Positions 1 to 6,216 of a stretch of DNA of 6,915 bases are shown here, in pieces. The first letter of the stretch is position 1. Every line of letters starts with the position of its first letter. Origin of the DNA: Herminiimonas sp. (GTDB taxonomy: Bacteria > Pseudomonadota > Gammaproteobacteria > Burkholderiales > Burkholderiaceae). Below the pieces are notes generated by a model that was not told the origin of the DNA, did no database searches, and was given only the letters and a program-made list of their open reading frames with translations. A program made the translations under genes and the position numbers. The stretch spans positions 1-6,915 of the forward strand of contig JACMQD010000162.1 in assembly GCA_014377155.1 (NCBI GenBank), given 5' to 3'.

Positions 1-878
1 AGCGTCTTGAGCCGTTCGCGGGCGACGTGGGTATAGATCTGGGTCGTCGAAATGTCCGAATGTCCCAGCAGCAGTTGCACCACGCGCAGGTCGGCGCCAT
101 GGTTGAGAAGATGCGTGGCGAATGCATGGCGCAGCGTATGCGGTGACAGCGGTGCGTTGATTTCCGCTTTCGCTGCATGCTTCTTGATCAAAATCCAGAA
201 CATTTGCCGCGTCATGGCACCACCGCGCGCGGTGACGAACAGCGCATCGTCGACCTGGCCACCAAGAATTGCCGGCCTGGCCTGTTTGAGATAACGTTCG
301 ATCCAGGCCCGCGCTTCTTCGCCGAACGGCACCAACCGGGTTTTTGCGCCTTTGCCGGTAATACGCAGTACCCCCTCGTTCATGCCGACCTCGACCGATT
401 TGAGCAAGACTAGTTCGGACACGCGCAAGCCGCTGGCATACATTAGTTCCAACATGGTGCGGTCGCGCAGACCAAGCGGCGTGTCGACCGCGGGTGCGTG
501 CAGCAATGCTTCGACTTGCTGCTCGCTGAGGATTTTCGGCGTGCGTGGTGCTTGCTTGGCCGCGCGCAACTTTAGGCAGGGATCGATACTGATCGATCCC
601 TGCCGTAGCGCCATTTGATAGAAGCGCTTGAGTACCGCCAGGCGCCGGTTGGCGGAAGTCGGCTTGGTTTCCTCATGGCGCGCAGCGAAATAGGCATTGA
701 GGTCGTCGGCTTGTGCCGCCAGCAAATCCCTGCCGCGTTCGGTATGCAGCCAACTGGCGAAAAGCCGCATATCGCGACGATAGGCATCTAGCGAATTTTT
801 TGCCAGACCGTCTTCGAGCCACAGGGTATCGCAAAAGGCATCAATCGCATTCTGGCCAGGTAGTGCGTTGCGACTCAT
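1..878 (-). CDS. xerD: Site-specific tyrosine recombinase XerD (3' end cut by window edge)
   Basis: Tyrosine recombinase that works with XerC at the dif site to resolve chromosome dimers, activated at the septum by FtsK. The visible 292 residues carry an N-terminal SAM-like core-binding domain (about 5-90) and the catalytic domain (about 112 to the end). All six expected active-site residues are readable: R152 in SGLRVSEL, K176 in TGKGAKTRLVP, H247 and R250 in SPHTLRHAF, H273 in LLGHSDIS and the nucleophile Y282 in TTQIYTHV. Family members are close to 300 residues, so only about ten C-terminal residues should be missing. The ATG at 878 is preceded by a good Shine-Dalgarno (GAGGGG, 5-base spacing). 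It overlaps the ogt stop as ATGA, suggesting translational coupling. XerD is preferred over XerC from overall resemblance; the similarity to phage integrases is weaker. The gene carries an internal perfect inverted repeat (575-604). Confidence 0.96.
   Translation of the reverse strand, partial: MSRNALPGQNAIDAFCDTLWLEDGLAKNSLDAYRRDMRLFASWLHTERGRDLLAAQADDLNAYFAARHEETKPTSANRRLAVLKRFYQMALRQGSISIDPCLKLRAAKQAPRTPKILSEQQVEALLHAPAVDTPLGLRDRTMLELMYASGLRVSELVLLKSVEVGMNEGVLRITGKGAKTRLVPFGEEARAWIERYLKQARPAILGGQVDDALFVTARGGAMTRQMFWILIKKHAAKAEINAPLSPHTLRHAFATHLLNHGADLRVVQLLLGHSDISTTQIYTHVARERLKT
575..604. repeat. Perfect 13-bp inverted repeat inside xerD
   Basis: Arms at 575-587 (GGCAGGGATCGAT) and 592-604 are exact reverse complements separated by only four bases (ACTG). 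The repeat lies wholly within the xerD reading frame, where it encodes about residues 92-101 (QGSISIDPC region) between the core-binding and catalytic domains. Neither strand has a T tract after the stem, so it does not look like an intrinsic terminator. It would form a stable hairpin in xerD mRNA or could be a palindromic protein-binding site. The function is unknown. Confidence 0.8.
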
Positions 879-1375
879 CGATACCCCTCGATGCCTTCGT
901 GCGCCAGCAGCCAGCGCTTGACGCCGAGGTGAAAGCCGGTCGTATCGTCCTGATTGGAAAAGCCTCCCAGTCCACCGGCGGCCGTCACGCGATGGCACGG
1001 AATCACCAGCGGGAACCAATTGGCGCCACATGCCTGACCCACAGCACGCGGCGCCGAACCGATGATGCGGGCTACCTCGCCGTAGGTCAGAACATCGCCG
1101 CGTGGTATGTCGGCAATCACGGCCCATACCTTGCGCTGGAACGGCGTGCCGCGATCGGCCAATGGTAACGTGAAGCGGAAATCCGGCGTCGACAGATATC
1201 GCTCGACCTGCGTAGCCGCCGTCTCGGCCACCGGATCGGTCGGCTCTTTGAGATCGAAACTGGCGGGCAAATAGACTAGTTCGCTCACGGCCCCCGCATC
1301 GGTACGAATGCCGACGGTACCGAACGGCGCGGCGACGATGGCGGAAAAAAACGAGATGGCATGGGCATTGTTCAT
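875..1375 (-). CDS. ogt: Methylated-DNA--[protein]-cysteine S-methyltransferase (Ogt type)
   Basis: Suicide DNA-repair protein that moves the alkyl group from O6-alkylguanine (and O4-alkylthymine) onto its own cysteine. With the ATG at 1375 it has 166 residues, close to E. coli Ogt (171). An N-terminal ribonuclease-H-like domain (about 5-75) is followed by the DNA-binding/active-site domain (about 77-162). The active-site motif PCHRV is at 126-130 with nucleophile C127. The helix-turn-helix with the base-flipping arginine is at R110 (PRAVGQACG). The usual Asn-Pro before the active site reads Asn-Trp here (N119-W120). A TTG at 1393 would add six residues but has no Shine-Dalgarno; the ATG also has only a weak one, so the start is moderately certain. 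xerD overlaps its stop by 4 bases. No zinc-binding Ada domain is present, so it is not the Ada regulator. Confidence 0.95.
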   Translation of the reverse strand: MNNAHAISFFSAIVAAPFGTVGIRTDAGAVSELVYLPASFDLKEPTDPVAETAATQVERYLSTPDFRFTLPLADRGTPFQRKVWAVIADIPRGDVLTYGEVARIIGSAPRAVGQACGANWFPLVIPCHRVTAAGGLGGFSNQDDTTGFHLGVKRWLLAHEGIEGYR

Positions 1376-1475
1376 GCCCACAGGATAGAACAAAACTGGA
1401 CCGCCGGCGCTTTTTTGGCCAACAGGTTTTTTATGACCACAAAGTGTGCCAGCCAGCAGAGCTGTCCGCTGTTCT

Positions 1476-1484
1476 TGGTAGAAT
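1476..1484 (+). promoter_or_regulatory. Candidate extended -10 promoter for the CHRD lipoprotein gene
   Basis: TGGTAGAAT reads as an extended -10 element (TG-N-TAGAAT) about 100 bases upstream of the CHRD gene in the spacer divergent from ogt. The position where a -35 would lie (about 1456-1461) has no good match, so recognition would rest on the TG extension. The prediction comes from sequence only. Confidence 0.35.
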
Positions 1485-1589
1485 GCCTTGGCAGATCGCC
1501 ATGGAGTTGCTGCAAGTTTTCCTTCAAATGCAATCGGTTTCCCGCCCTCCGCCTGGAGCGGCGTTCCCTCACCCGCACAGGAGCATCAA

Positions 1590-2045
1590 ATGCTTACGTT
1601 CTCGAAAACTTTACGAATCTCGATGTTGGCTGCAGCCCTTGCCGGCTCGGTATTGGCCACAGGCTGTTCAATGATGGGCATGGACAAGGGCGGCATGATG
1701 ATGTCCTCGGTGGCGTTGTCCGGCGCCCAGGAAGTGCCACCGGTGTCGACTGCCGCAACCGGCAAGAGCACCCTCAGCATTGCCAGTGACCGGACCGTCA
1801 GCGGTAGTGTCACCGTTGCCGGAATCAATGCCACTGCCGCACATATTCACGAAGCGGCCATGGGTGCCAACGGCCCGGTCATCGTCCCCTTTACCAAGAC
1901 CGGCGACATGACGTTCAGCCCGGCTGCCGGTGCCAAGCTGACCGATGCGCAATATGCGAGTTATCTGGCCGGCAACCTCTATGTCAATGTCCATAGCGCA
2001 GCCAACCCAGGCGGAGAAATCCGCGCGCAGTTGCGGGCCAAGTAA
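1590..2045 (+). CDS. CHRD domain lipoprotein
   Basis: Small exported protein of 151 residues. An N-terminal signal (1-25: basic start, hydrophobic core SMLAAALAGSVLAT) ends in a lipobox-like LATGC with C26 as the probable lipidated cysteine. The -3 position is Ala rather than the more typical Leu, so lipidation is likely but not certain. A short Met-rich linker (28-38, six Met) follows. From about 41 to 148 lies one CHRD domain (named after chordin), recognised by LSGAQEVPPV near its start, the AHIHEA motif at 84-89 and the NPGGEIRAQL ending. CHRD proteins in bacteria are extracytoplasmic and their biochemical role is not established. The start is fixed by a CAGGAG Shine-Dalgarno at 1578-1583, six bases before the ATG; a longer frame from 1488 would put 34 non-signal residues before the leader. 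It is monocistronic, with its own terminator just downstream. Confidence 0.9.
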   Translation: MLTFSKTLRISMLAAALAGSVLATGCSMMGMDKGGMMMSSVALSGAQEVPPVSTAATGKSTLSIASDRTVSGSVTVAGINATAAHIHEAAMGANGPVIVPFTKTGDMTFSPAAGAKLTDAQYASYLAGNLYVNVHSAANPGGEIRAQLRAK

Positions 2046-2071
2046 TTTGTCCTGATTACAGCATCAATGAG

Positions 2072-2097
2072 AGGGCCATATCGCTCGATGTGGCCCT
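2072..2097. repeat. Stem-loop between CHRD gene and terminator
   Basis: AGGGCCA (2072-2078) pairs with TGGCCCT (2091-2097). The pairing continues inward through a G-U and three Watson-Crick pairs to a GCTC loop, giving an 11-bp stem. There is no T tract directly after it. It sits just before the terminator hairpin and may stabilise the 3' end of the CHRD transcript. Confidence 0.6.
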
Positions 2098-2103
2098 GCC
2101 AGG

Positions 2104-2137
2104 GTCCCGGTCGGTTCATCGCCGTCGGGACTTTTTT
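2104..2137 (+). terminator. Rho-independent terminator of the CHRD gene
   Basis: GTCCCG (2104-2109) pairs with CGGGAC (2126-2131). An inner CGG/CCG pairing lies within the loop, and the stem is followed at once by TTTTTT (2132-2137). This is a standard intrinsic terminator for plus-strand transcription. Its last T overlaps the stop codon of the convergent DUF1003 gene. No matching T tract exists for minus-strand transcripts, so it works in one direction only. Confidence 0.85.
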
Positions 2138-2724
2138 CAGGCAATCCGATCGCGGCTCACAGCCTTTTCGATGGCCACATGATGTTGTGCATGTTCGATC
2201 TGGCTAATGAGCTTTTCGGGGTCGGTTTTTTGCTCGAGAATGCGCAGGTCGGGGTCTTCTTCGTCGATCCCCATTTTTTTCGCGATACGCTCCAGCATTT
2301 GCAGCGCCTTGGTGTTCTCCTGCTCGGTTAACAGATTGATTTGCAGGTCGAGCTGGTTGCGCCTGTCGCTAATGCGCAGCTCGTAATTCTGGCTGATCAA
2401 AATGAAGGCCGAAAGAAAAATTGCTTCCAGCGATACCACCAGTGTCAAAAATGTAAAGGGATACGGATCGAAATGCGGCAGACCCGGAACGGCGTTAAAT
2501 CCGAGCCATAGGATAAACAGTGCGACATGGAGCCAAACGAACGGCATCGAACCGCAAAAACTGGCGATGAAAGCAGCCATGCGGTCGGTCCGATTGCGGT
2601 GGGCCAACGCCGTTTCCTCGACGCGCTGCATGGATTTCACGTTTTCAAGCGTCAGATCGTCTGCGCAATACTTCTGGTGACCCGCAGGTGTGGTAACGGT
2701 CTTTTTCGAATGCCTGATAGGCAT
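2137..2724 (-). CDS. DUF1003 family inner-membrane protein
   Basis: Membrane protein of 195 residues matching the DUF1003 pattern. A soluble N-terminal stretch (1-50) is followed by two hydrophobic segments (about 51-76 and 89-111). They are joined by a short loop containing FDPYPF and the hallmark LVVSLEAIFLSAFILISQN. A charged, helical, probably coiled-coil cytoplasmic tail follows (about 112-195, beginning with SDRRNQLDLQINLLTEQE). The family's biochemical function is not established; such proteins are common single genes in proteobacteria. The ATG at 2724 has an AAGGG Shine-Dalgarno about 6 bases upstream. The gene converges with the CHRD gene and lies 237 bp downstream of DUF72, so it probably has its own promoter in that spacer, but no convincing -35/-10 pair was seen. 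Confidence 0.9.
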   Translation of the reverse strand: MPIRHSKKTVTTPAGHQKYCADDLTLENVKSMQRVEETALAHRNRTDRMAAFIASFCGSMPFVWLHVALFILWLGFNAVPGLPHFDPYPFTFLTLVVSLEAIFLSAFILISQNYELRISDRRNQLDLQINLLTEQENTKALQMLERIAKKMGIDEEDPDLRILEQKTDPEKLISQIEHAQHHVAIEKAVSRDRIA

Positions 2725-2758
2725 GGTGCACCCTTGTCTTCAAGTTAGTAGGGACTAC

Positions 2759-2798
2759 TTCTGCCAGTCTATGGCGTCAGGGTGTGACGCCGGCAGAA
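2759..2798. repeat. Interrupted hairpin upstream of the DUF1003 gene
   Basis: Inner arms GGCGTCA (2773-2779) and TGACGCC (2785-2791) are perfect complements around a 5-base loop. Outer arms TTCTGCC (2759-2765) and GGCAGAA (2792-2798) extend the structure, with a 7-base bulge (2766-2772) on one side only. It lies 35 bases upstream of the DUF1003 start, in the leader or promoter region. It could be an operator or an mRNA leader structure; the role is unknown. Confidence 0.6.
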
Positions 2799-2939
2799 TA
2801 AACGTTATTGACATGACGCGATCGATTGCTGCGGCCTGCGTTGCTTTGTTTAAATTCGCAAACCCACTGCGCCGGATACCGTGGACATTCCAGCCCAGCA
2901 GCCAGCTAATCCTGTTAGCCGCGACAGTTATATTGAGAA

Positions 2940-2959
2940 CGCCCGCTACTGGCCGGGCG
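2940..2959 (-). terminator. Possible weak terminator after the DUF72 gene
   Basis: CGCCCG (2940-2945) pairs with CGGGCG (2954-2959) around an 8-base loop, two bases after the DUF72 stop. On the minus strand it is followed by TTCTCAATAT, a poor T tract, so termination would be inefficient. It may instead protect the 3' end. Confidence 0.4.
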
Positions 2960-2961
2960 CG

Positions 2962-3705
2962 TCAGCCGATGGCGAGCGCGTTCGTGTAAAGCGCGTCGGC
3001 GACTGCCGCGCCGCTAGCGGTGTTGTCGAAGATGCACCAGACCCGATCTGCTTCGTGCGCTGACAGCCTGAGCCGCACAGCCAGCTGGTACAGCACATCA
3101 CGCGGATAGGCTGAATAATACATCCGCGGTGAGCCGTGCAAGCGAAGATAGACTGTCGAAAGGTCGCCACCCGGCCAGCGGCCCGGCTCGAATAGTACCG
3201 GATCCGCCAGTACCCGCCCGACTTTCCACCGCCTGAGCATGGCATCGGGTTCTTGCCCGAACCAACTGGCATGTCGTGCCTCGAGCGCAAGCGGGCCCGG
3301 ATAGCGTTCCCGCAGCGCGTTCAGAAAAATGTCGGCATCATTGTTTTGTAACGCTAGGCTGGGTGGCAGCTGCAATAACAGGCATCCGAGCTTGTCGCCC
3401 AGACCTGTAACCTGCGCAATAAAGTCATCCATCAGGCCGCCACAATCCTTGAGCCGCCGTTCGTGCGACATGGTTTTGGGCATCTTGACCGAAAACCGGA
3501 AGTCCGGGTTCACTTTGGCAGCGGTTGCCGCCCACCGGGCATAGACTTCCGGATGATGCGGTCTGTAGAACGATGAATTGATTTCCGCAGCAGGAAGGCG
3601 TGCCGCATAGCGCTCCAGGTGGCTGCCCTCGGCGGAAAACTCGGGCCAAGTGCACCGGGGCAGGCTCCAGCCTGCACATCCTAATCGAATCGTGGCAGGC
3701 GACAT
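2962..3705 (-). CDS. DUF72 family protein (YecE-like)
   Basis: Soluble protein of 247 residues in the DUF72 family, which adopts a TIM-barrel-like fold. Recognisable family landmarks in order are GCAGWSLP (9-16), EINSSFYR (41-48), FSVKMPK (71-77), LLQLPPS (110-116), LEARHASW (141-148), YLRLHG (186-191) and the late IFDNTASG (225-232). Its reaction is not firmly known, so no symbol is given. The ATG at 3705 is preferred to an in-frame ATG at 3735: it has AGGGA nine bases upstream and starts just before the conserved core (SPATIRLGCAGW), whereas the upstream ATG lacks a Shine-Dalgarno. The first beta-strand and last helix are both present, so the protein looks complete. It is separated from tctC upstream by a terminator and from DUF1003 downstream by 237 bp, so it is probably a single-gene unit. 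Confidence 0.9.
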   Translation of the reverse strand: MSPATIRLGCAGWSLPRCTWPEFSAEGSHLERYAARLPAAEINSSFYRPHHPEVYARWAATAAKVNPDFRFSVKMPKTMSHERRLKDCGGLMDDFIAQVTGLGDKLGCLLLQLPPSLALQNNDADIFLNALRERYPGPLALEARHASWFGQEPDAMLRRWKVGRVLADPVLFEPGRWPGGDLSTVYLRLHGSPRMYYSAYPRDVLYQLAVRLRLSAHEADRVWCIFDNTASGAAVADALYTNALAIG

Positions 3706-3800
3706 TGCGCTGCATCCCTGAGTGATGGCCCGCATCCGGTAACGCGGGCGCGAGAAACCGGTCCCGTCCTTATCGTGGGCACCAGTATCCCCAAAAAACC

Positions 3801-3846
3801 AAAAAAAGAACCGTCATCGCCAAGTATGCCGGATTTAGGCAATGAC
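3801..3846 (-). terminator. Rho-independent terminator downstream of tctC
   Basis: Read on the minus strand, GTCATTGCC (3846-3838) pairs with GGCGATGAC (3821-3813) in a 9-bp stem with one T-G wobble and a 16-base loop. GGTTC and then seven T (3807-3801) follow, with six more T at 3798-3793. This ends transcripts coming from tctC before they reach DUF72. The 265-bp spacer 3706-3970 otherwise holds only the hairpin at 3929-3965; no gene is supported there. Confidence 0.7.
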
Positions 3847-3928
3847 GATCTGTCTATGCCAGAGCTGCGCGTGGCGTTCTGCCTTATCGACGCAAGGTCC
3901 GCTCAGCTATCCGGCGCCATCGATTTGC

Positions 3929-3965
3929 TGCATCCTGCGCGGCTAACCGCACCGCGCAGGATGCA
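3929..3965. repeat. Perfect 14-bp inverted repeat at the 3' end of tctC
   Basis: TGCATCCTGCGCGG (3929-3942) and its exact reverse complement (3952-3965) flank a 9-base loop, five bases after the tctC stop codon. Neither strand has a T tract next to it, so on its own it is not a canonical terminator. A separate 8-bp complement exists between GCGGCTAA (3939-3946, the arm end plus loop) and TTAGCCGC (3971-3978, the tctC stop codon and preceding bases), giving a possible alternative fold. It may stabilise tctC mRNA. Confidence 0.8.
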
Positions 3966-3970
3966 CCTGC

Positions 3971-4948
3971 TTAGCCGCCGCCTTCGAACTTGATGTTCTG
4001 CGTTTTTACAAGACTCTTCATCTTGTCATATTCTTTCTTGATTTCGATACCGAACTCGGCAGGCGTATTGCCGATCGGCTCGGCGCCACCGGCTTTGAAA
4101 CGTTCCCTGACTTCCGGCAGCGCGAGGACCTTGACTGCGGCCGCATGAATCTTGCGTACGATGTCGTCCGGTGTCTTGGCCGGTGCGACCAGGCCATACC
4201 ACGCCGGATCATTGACTTCCTTCAAGCCGAGTTCGGCAAAGGTCGGCACCGTCGGCATTGTGTCGAGGCGAGTTTTCCATGCCACTGCCATCGCGCGCAG
4301 GCGGCCGGTCTGGATGTAGGATGCCGACGACGGCAGGTTGTCGAACATGGTTTCTACTTGGCCACCCAGTACGTCATTAAGCGCCGGACCGGAACCGCGA
4401 TACGGAATATGCAGGATAAACGTGCCGGTGGAGGCCTTGAACTGTTCACCGATCATGTGGGCGATGCCGCATGTGCCCGATGTCGCATAAGCGACCTTGC
4501 CGGGATTTTTCTTGATATATGCCAGGAATTCCGGGAAGTTCTTGGCCGGAAATTTAGGGTTCACGGTCAGCACATTCGGGGTGTGCGCGAGATTTGTGAT
4601 CGGCACGAAATCCTTGATTGGATCGTAGGTCAATTTCGGATTGCAGGCGGCGTTGACCGCATGTGTCGAGACAGTTGCGATGCCAATGGTATAGCCGTCC
4701 GGCGCCGACTTGGCAATCGCGTCGGCACCGATGCTGCCGCCACCGCCGCCCTTGTTCTCGACGATGACAGGCTGGCCGAGTTCCTTGCCGAGTTTGTCGG
4801 CAACGATGCGGCCGACGATATCGGTCGTGCCGCCGGGCGGGAACGGAATGATCAGCTTGATCGGCTTGGTGGGAAAGGTCTGCGCCTGTACCGATGCGGC
4901 TAGCATTAAACCGGCAACCAGCGGCATCCATATTTTTTTCTTTAACAT
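3971..4948 (-). CDS. Tripartite tricarboxylate transporter receptor, TctC/Bug family
   Basis: Periplasmic substrate-binding protein of 325 residues, the usual Bug length. A cleavable Sec signal (1-22: MLKKK, then a hydrophobic core, with VQA before Q23) precedes the mature protein. Family signatures are KLIIPFPPGGTTD (31-43), the GGGGGSIGADAIAKSAPDGYT segment (67-87), YRGSGPALNDVLGGQV (183-198) and the PTVPTFAELG segment (232-241). Bug proteins bind carboxylates or related small organic acids; the ligand cannot be told from sequence. They can feed TctAB permeases or occur as orphans, and some act as sensory co-receptors (known family behaviour). No tctA or tctB is in the window. The ATG at 4948 has a strong GAGGAGA Shine-Dalgarno; an upstream frame from 5044 would add 32 non-signal residues. 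dctP lies 145 bp upstream on the same strand with no terminator between, so co-transcription is plausible. C102 and C160 could form a disulfide (inference). Confidence 0.93.
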   Translation of the reverse strand: MLKKKIWMPLVAGLMLAASVQAQTFPTKPIKLIIPFPPGGTTDIVGRIVADKLGKELGQPVIVENKGGGGGSIGADAIAKSAPDGYTIGIATVSTHAVNAACNPKLTYDPIKDFVPITNLAHTPNVLTVNPKFPAKNFPEFLAYIKKNPGKVAYATSGTCGIAHMIGEQFKASTGTFILHIPYRGSGPALNDVLGGQVETMFDNLPSSASYIQTGRLRAMAVAWKTRLDTMPTVPTFAELGLKEVNDPAWYGLVAPAKTPDDIVRKIHAAAVKVLALPEVRERFKAGGAEPIGNTPAEFGIEIKKEYDKMKSLVKTQNIKFEGGG

Positions 4949-5093
4949 ATTATGTCTCCTCAAATATAAATCCACGACCGCATCCCTGCAGGGAACGGCA
5001 GCATTCAACTCCCGATGTCCTGCCAATCCTGCTGATTGCAGCACATTGCCACCGTATCACGTTCAGCGCATCGCAGCGTTGCGACCGGACCTG

Positions 5094-6113
5094 TCAGCGG
5101 TATCCGAGCGCCGCCGATTCCCGGTTTACAGCCGCAATCAATTCCTTGCCGATACGCGATTCCATTTCCTGCTGCACCGGGATCAACGCACTGCGCCATG
5201 CGGCTTTTTCCCTATCGCTGAGAAGATGAATGGCAATTTTGCCGGTTTTCTTTACCTGTTCCAGGGCGTTGTCGTTTTCTTGTTGCGCAATCGCATTCGC
5301 ATACTTCGTGGAATCTTTCATGGCCGTTTCCAGCGCAGCGCGAATGTCGCCCGGCAAGCCCTCCCAGAATTTCTTGTTGACGATCACCGCGTATCCCAGA
5401 TACCCATGATGCGATACGCTGAGGTGTTTTTGAACCTCATGCATTTTTTGGGTATACAGATTCGACGGCGGGTTTTCTGTGCCATCCACCAGCCCGGTTT
5501 GCAGCGCTTCGTAGACTTCCGAAAACGCCATCACTTGAGGATTGGCACCGAGCGCGCGCATTTGCGACTCCAGTACCTTGGAGGACTGCACACGCATTTT
5601 CAGGCCTTTGAAATCGGCCGGCGTGCGTAGCAGTCGGTTGGCCGACATGACTTTGAAACCATTGTCCCAGTAGGCCAGGCCAATGATGCCCTTAGGCTCC
5701 AGCTTCTTGAACAAATCACGCCCGATCGTCCCTTCGGTCACGCGGTACAGGACATCTTTCGACGGAAAAATGTAGGGCAAGTCGAACAGTTCGAATTCCT
5801 TCACACCCAGCGGGCCGAACTTGGCCAGGGATGGCGCCAGCATCTGCACGGCGCCGAGTTGCAATGCTTCGAGTTCCTCGCGGTCCTTGTACAAGCTGCT
5901 ATTGGGATAGAGTTCGACGCGGACGCGCCCTTTGGTCGCCTTTTCGGCGAGTTCCTTAAACCGCTCGGCCGCCTTGCCCTTGGGAGTATCGCTGGAAACG
6001 ACATGGCTGAACTTGATGACAATCGGGGCCTGAGCGAACGCATCGGCGTTGACCAGCATCAGGGTCGATAGCATAAAGCTGGCCAGGACGCGCGACAGCC
6101 GCTTCAAATTCAT
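5094..6113 (-). CDS. dctP: TRAP transporter substrate-binding protein, DctP family
   Basis: Periplasmic receptor of a TRAP transporter, 339 residues, a standard length. A Sec signal (1-27; AFA before Q28) is followed by the DctP fold: IVIKFSHVVSSDTPKG (31-46), ELYPNSSLYKD (67-77), LFDLPYIF (109-116), and the ligand-binding arginine region LKMRVQSS (171-178) with R174 in the place of the carboxylate-binding Arg of TRAP receptors. VDGTENPPSN (209-218) follows, then the late SHHGYLGYAVIVNKKFW segment (235-250), all typical of C4-dicarboxylate-type DctP. The ligand is probably an organic acid. The ATG at 6113 has an AGGAGA Shine-Dalgarno at good spacing. DctQ and DctM, normally just downstream, are absent: tctC follows instead. 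A sensor kinase gene is divergent, which suggests ligand-dependent control of dctP. Confidence 0.94.
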   Translation of the reverse strand: MNLKRLSRVLASFMLSTLMLVNADAFAQAPIVIKFSHVVSSDTPKGKAAERFKELAEKATKGRVRVELYPNSSLYKDREELEALQLGAVQMLAPSLAKFGPLGVKEFELFDLPYIFPSKDVLYRVTEGTIGRDLFKKLEPKGIIGLAYWDNGFKVMSANRLLRTPADFKGLKMRVQSSKVLESQMRALGANPQVMAFSEVYEALQTGLVDGTENPPSNLYTQKMHEVQKHLSVSHHGYLGYAVIVNKKFWEGLPGDIRAALETAMKDSTKYANAIAQQENDNALEQVKKTGKIAIHLLSDREKAAWRSALIPVQQEMESRIGKELIAAVNRESAALGYR

Positions 6114-6192
6114 CGATGTCTCCTGCAGGATGGCGTCGTTGCCATGGGATGAATGGCATTTTGCCTGTTGTTATGTGATCAATCCTATTGTC

Positions 6193-6208
6193 CGCATTGT
6201 GCGTCCCC
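6193..6208 (-). promoter_or_regulatory. Candidate sigma-54 promoter of dctP (overlapping a sigma-70-like site)
   Basis: On the minus strand GGGGACGCACAATGCG fits the sigma-54 consensus TGGCACG-N4-TTGCW at 8 of 12 defined positions. It keeps the essential GG (-24) and GC (-12) at the exact 10-base gap. Transcription would begin near 6182, giving a leader of about 69 bases. An alternative sigma-70 reading uses TTGTGA (6215-6210) and GACAAT (6192-6187) with a 17-base spacer, each 4 of 6. Sigma-54 control of dct genes by DctB/DctD is established in other bacteria; its use here is an inference. Confidence 0.4.
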
Positions 6209-6216
6209 GTCACAAC

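Noticed and set aside
713..1168. A 151-codon plus-strand frame across the ogt-xerD junction
   Set aside because: It lies opposite two well-supported genes with catalytic motifs and has no recognisable domain.
1488..1589. N-terminal extension of the CHRD gene to 1488
   Set aside because: It would bury the lipoprotein signal behind 34 polar residues; the ATG at 1590 has its own CAGGAG site.
3775..3993. A 72-codon plus-strand frame in the tctC-DUF72 spacer
   Set aside because: It starts with GTG, has no clear ribosome binding site, runs through the minus-strand terminator and the 14-bp hairpin, and overlaps the end of tctC. Its Lys-rich start comes from the terminator A tracts.
4145..4903. A 252-codon open frame on the plus strand opposite tctC
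   Set aside because: It is the complement of a strongly supported Bug-family gene and shows a low-complexity Arg/Gly-rich composition typical of shadow frames.
4949..5044. N-terminal extension of tctC to a start at 5044
   Set aside because: The additional 32 residues would precede an obvious signal peptide, and the strong GAGGAGA site points to the ATG at 4948.
4949..5093. Possible promoter or terminator between dctP and tctC
   Set aside because: No stem-loop with a T tract exists, and the AT-rich TTTATATTT just before tctC lacks a -35 at usable distance. Neither element can be claimed.
4710..5630. A 306-codon open frame on the plus strand
   Set aside because: It lies opposite both dctP and tctC, which have clear family motifs, signal peptides and Shine-Dalgarno sites. 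The translated sequence has no recognisable domain and is a by-product of GC-rich codon use.
4983..6130. CCTGCAGG palindromes in the leaders of both tctC (4983-4994) and dctP (6121-6130)
   Set aside because: The shared core is only eight bases, the distances to the start codons differ, and in dctP it coincides with the Shine-Dalgarno. A shared operator is not supported.
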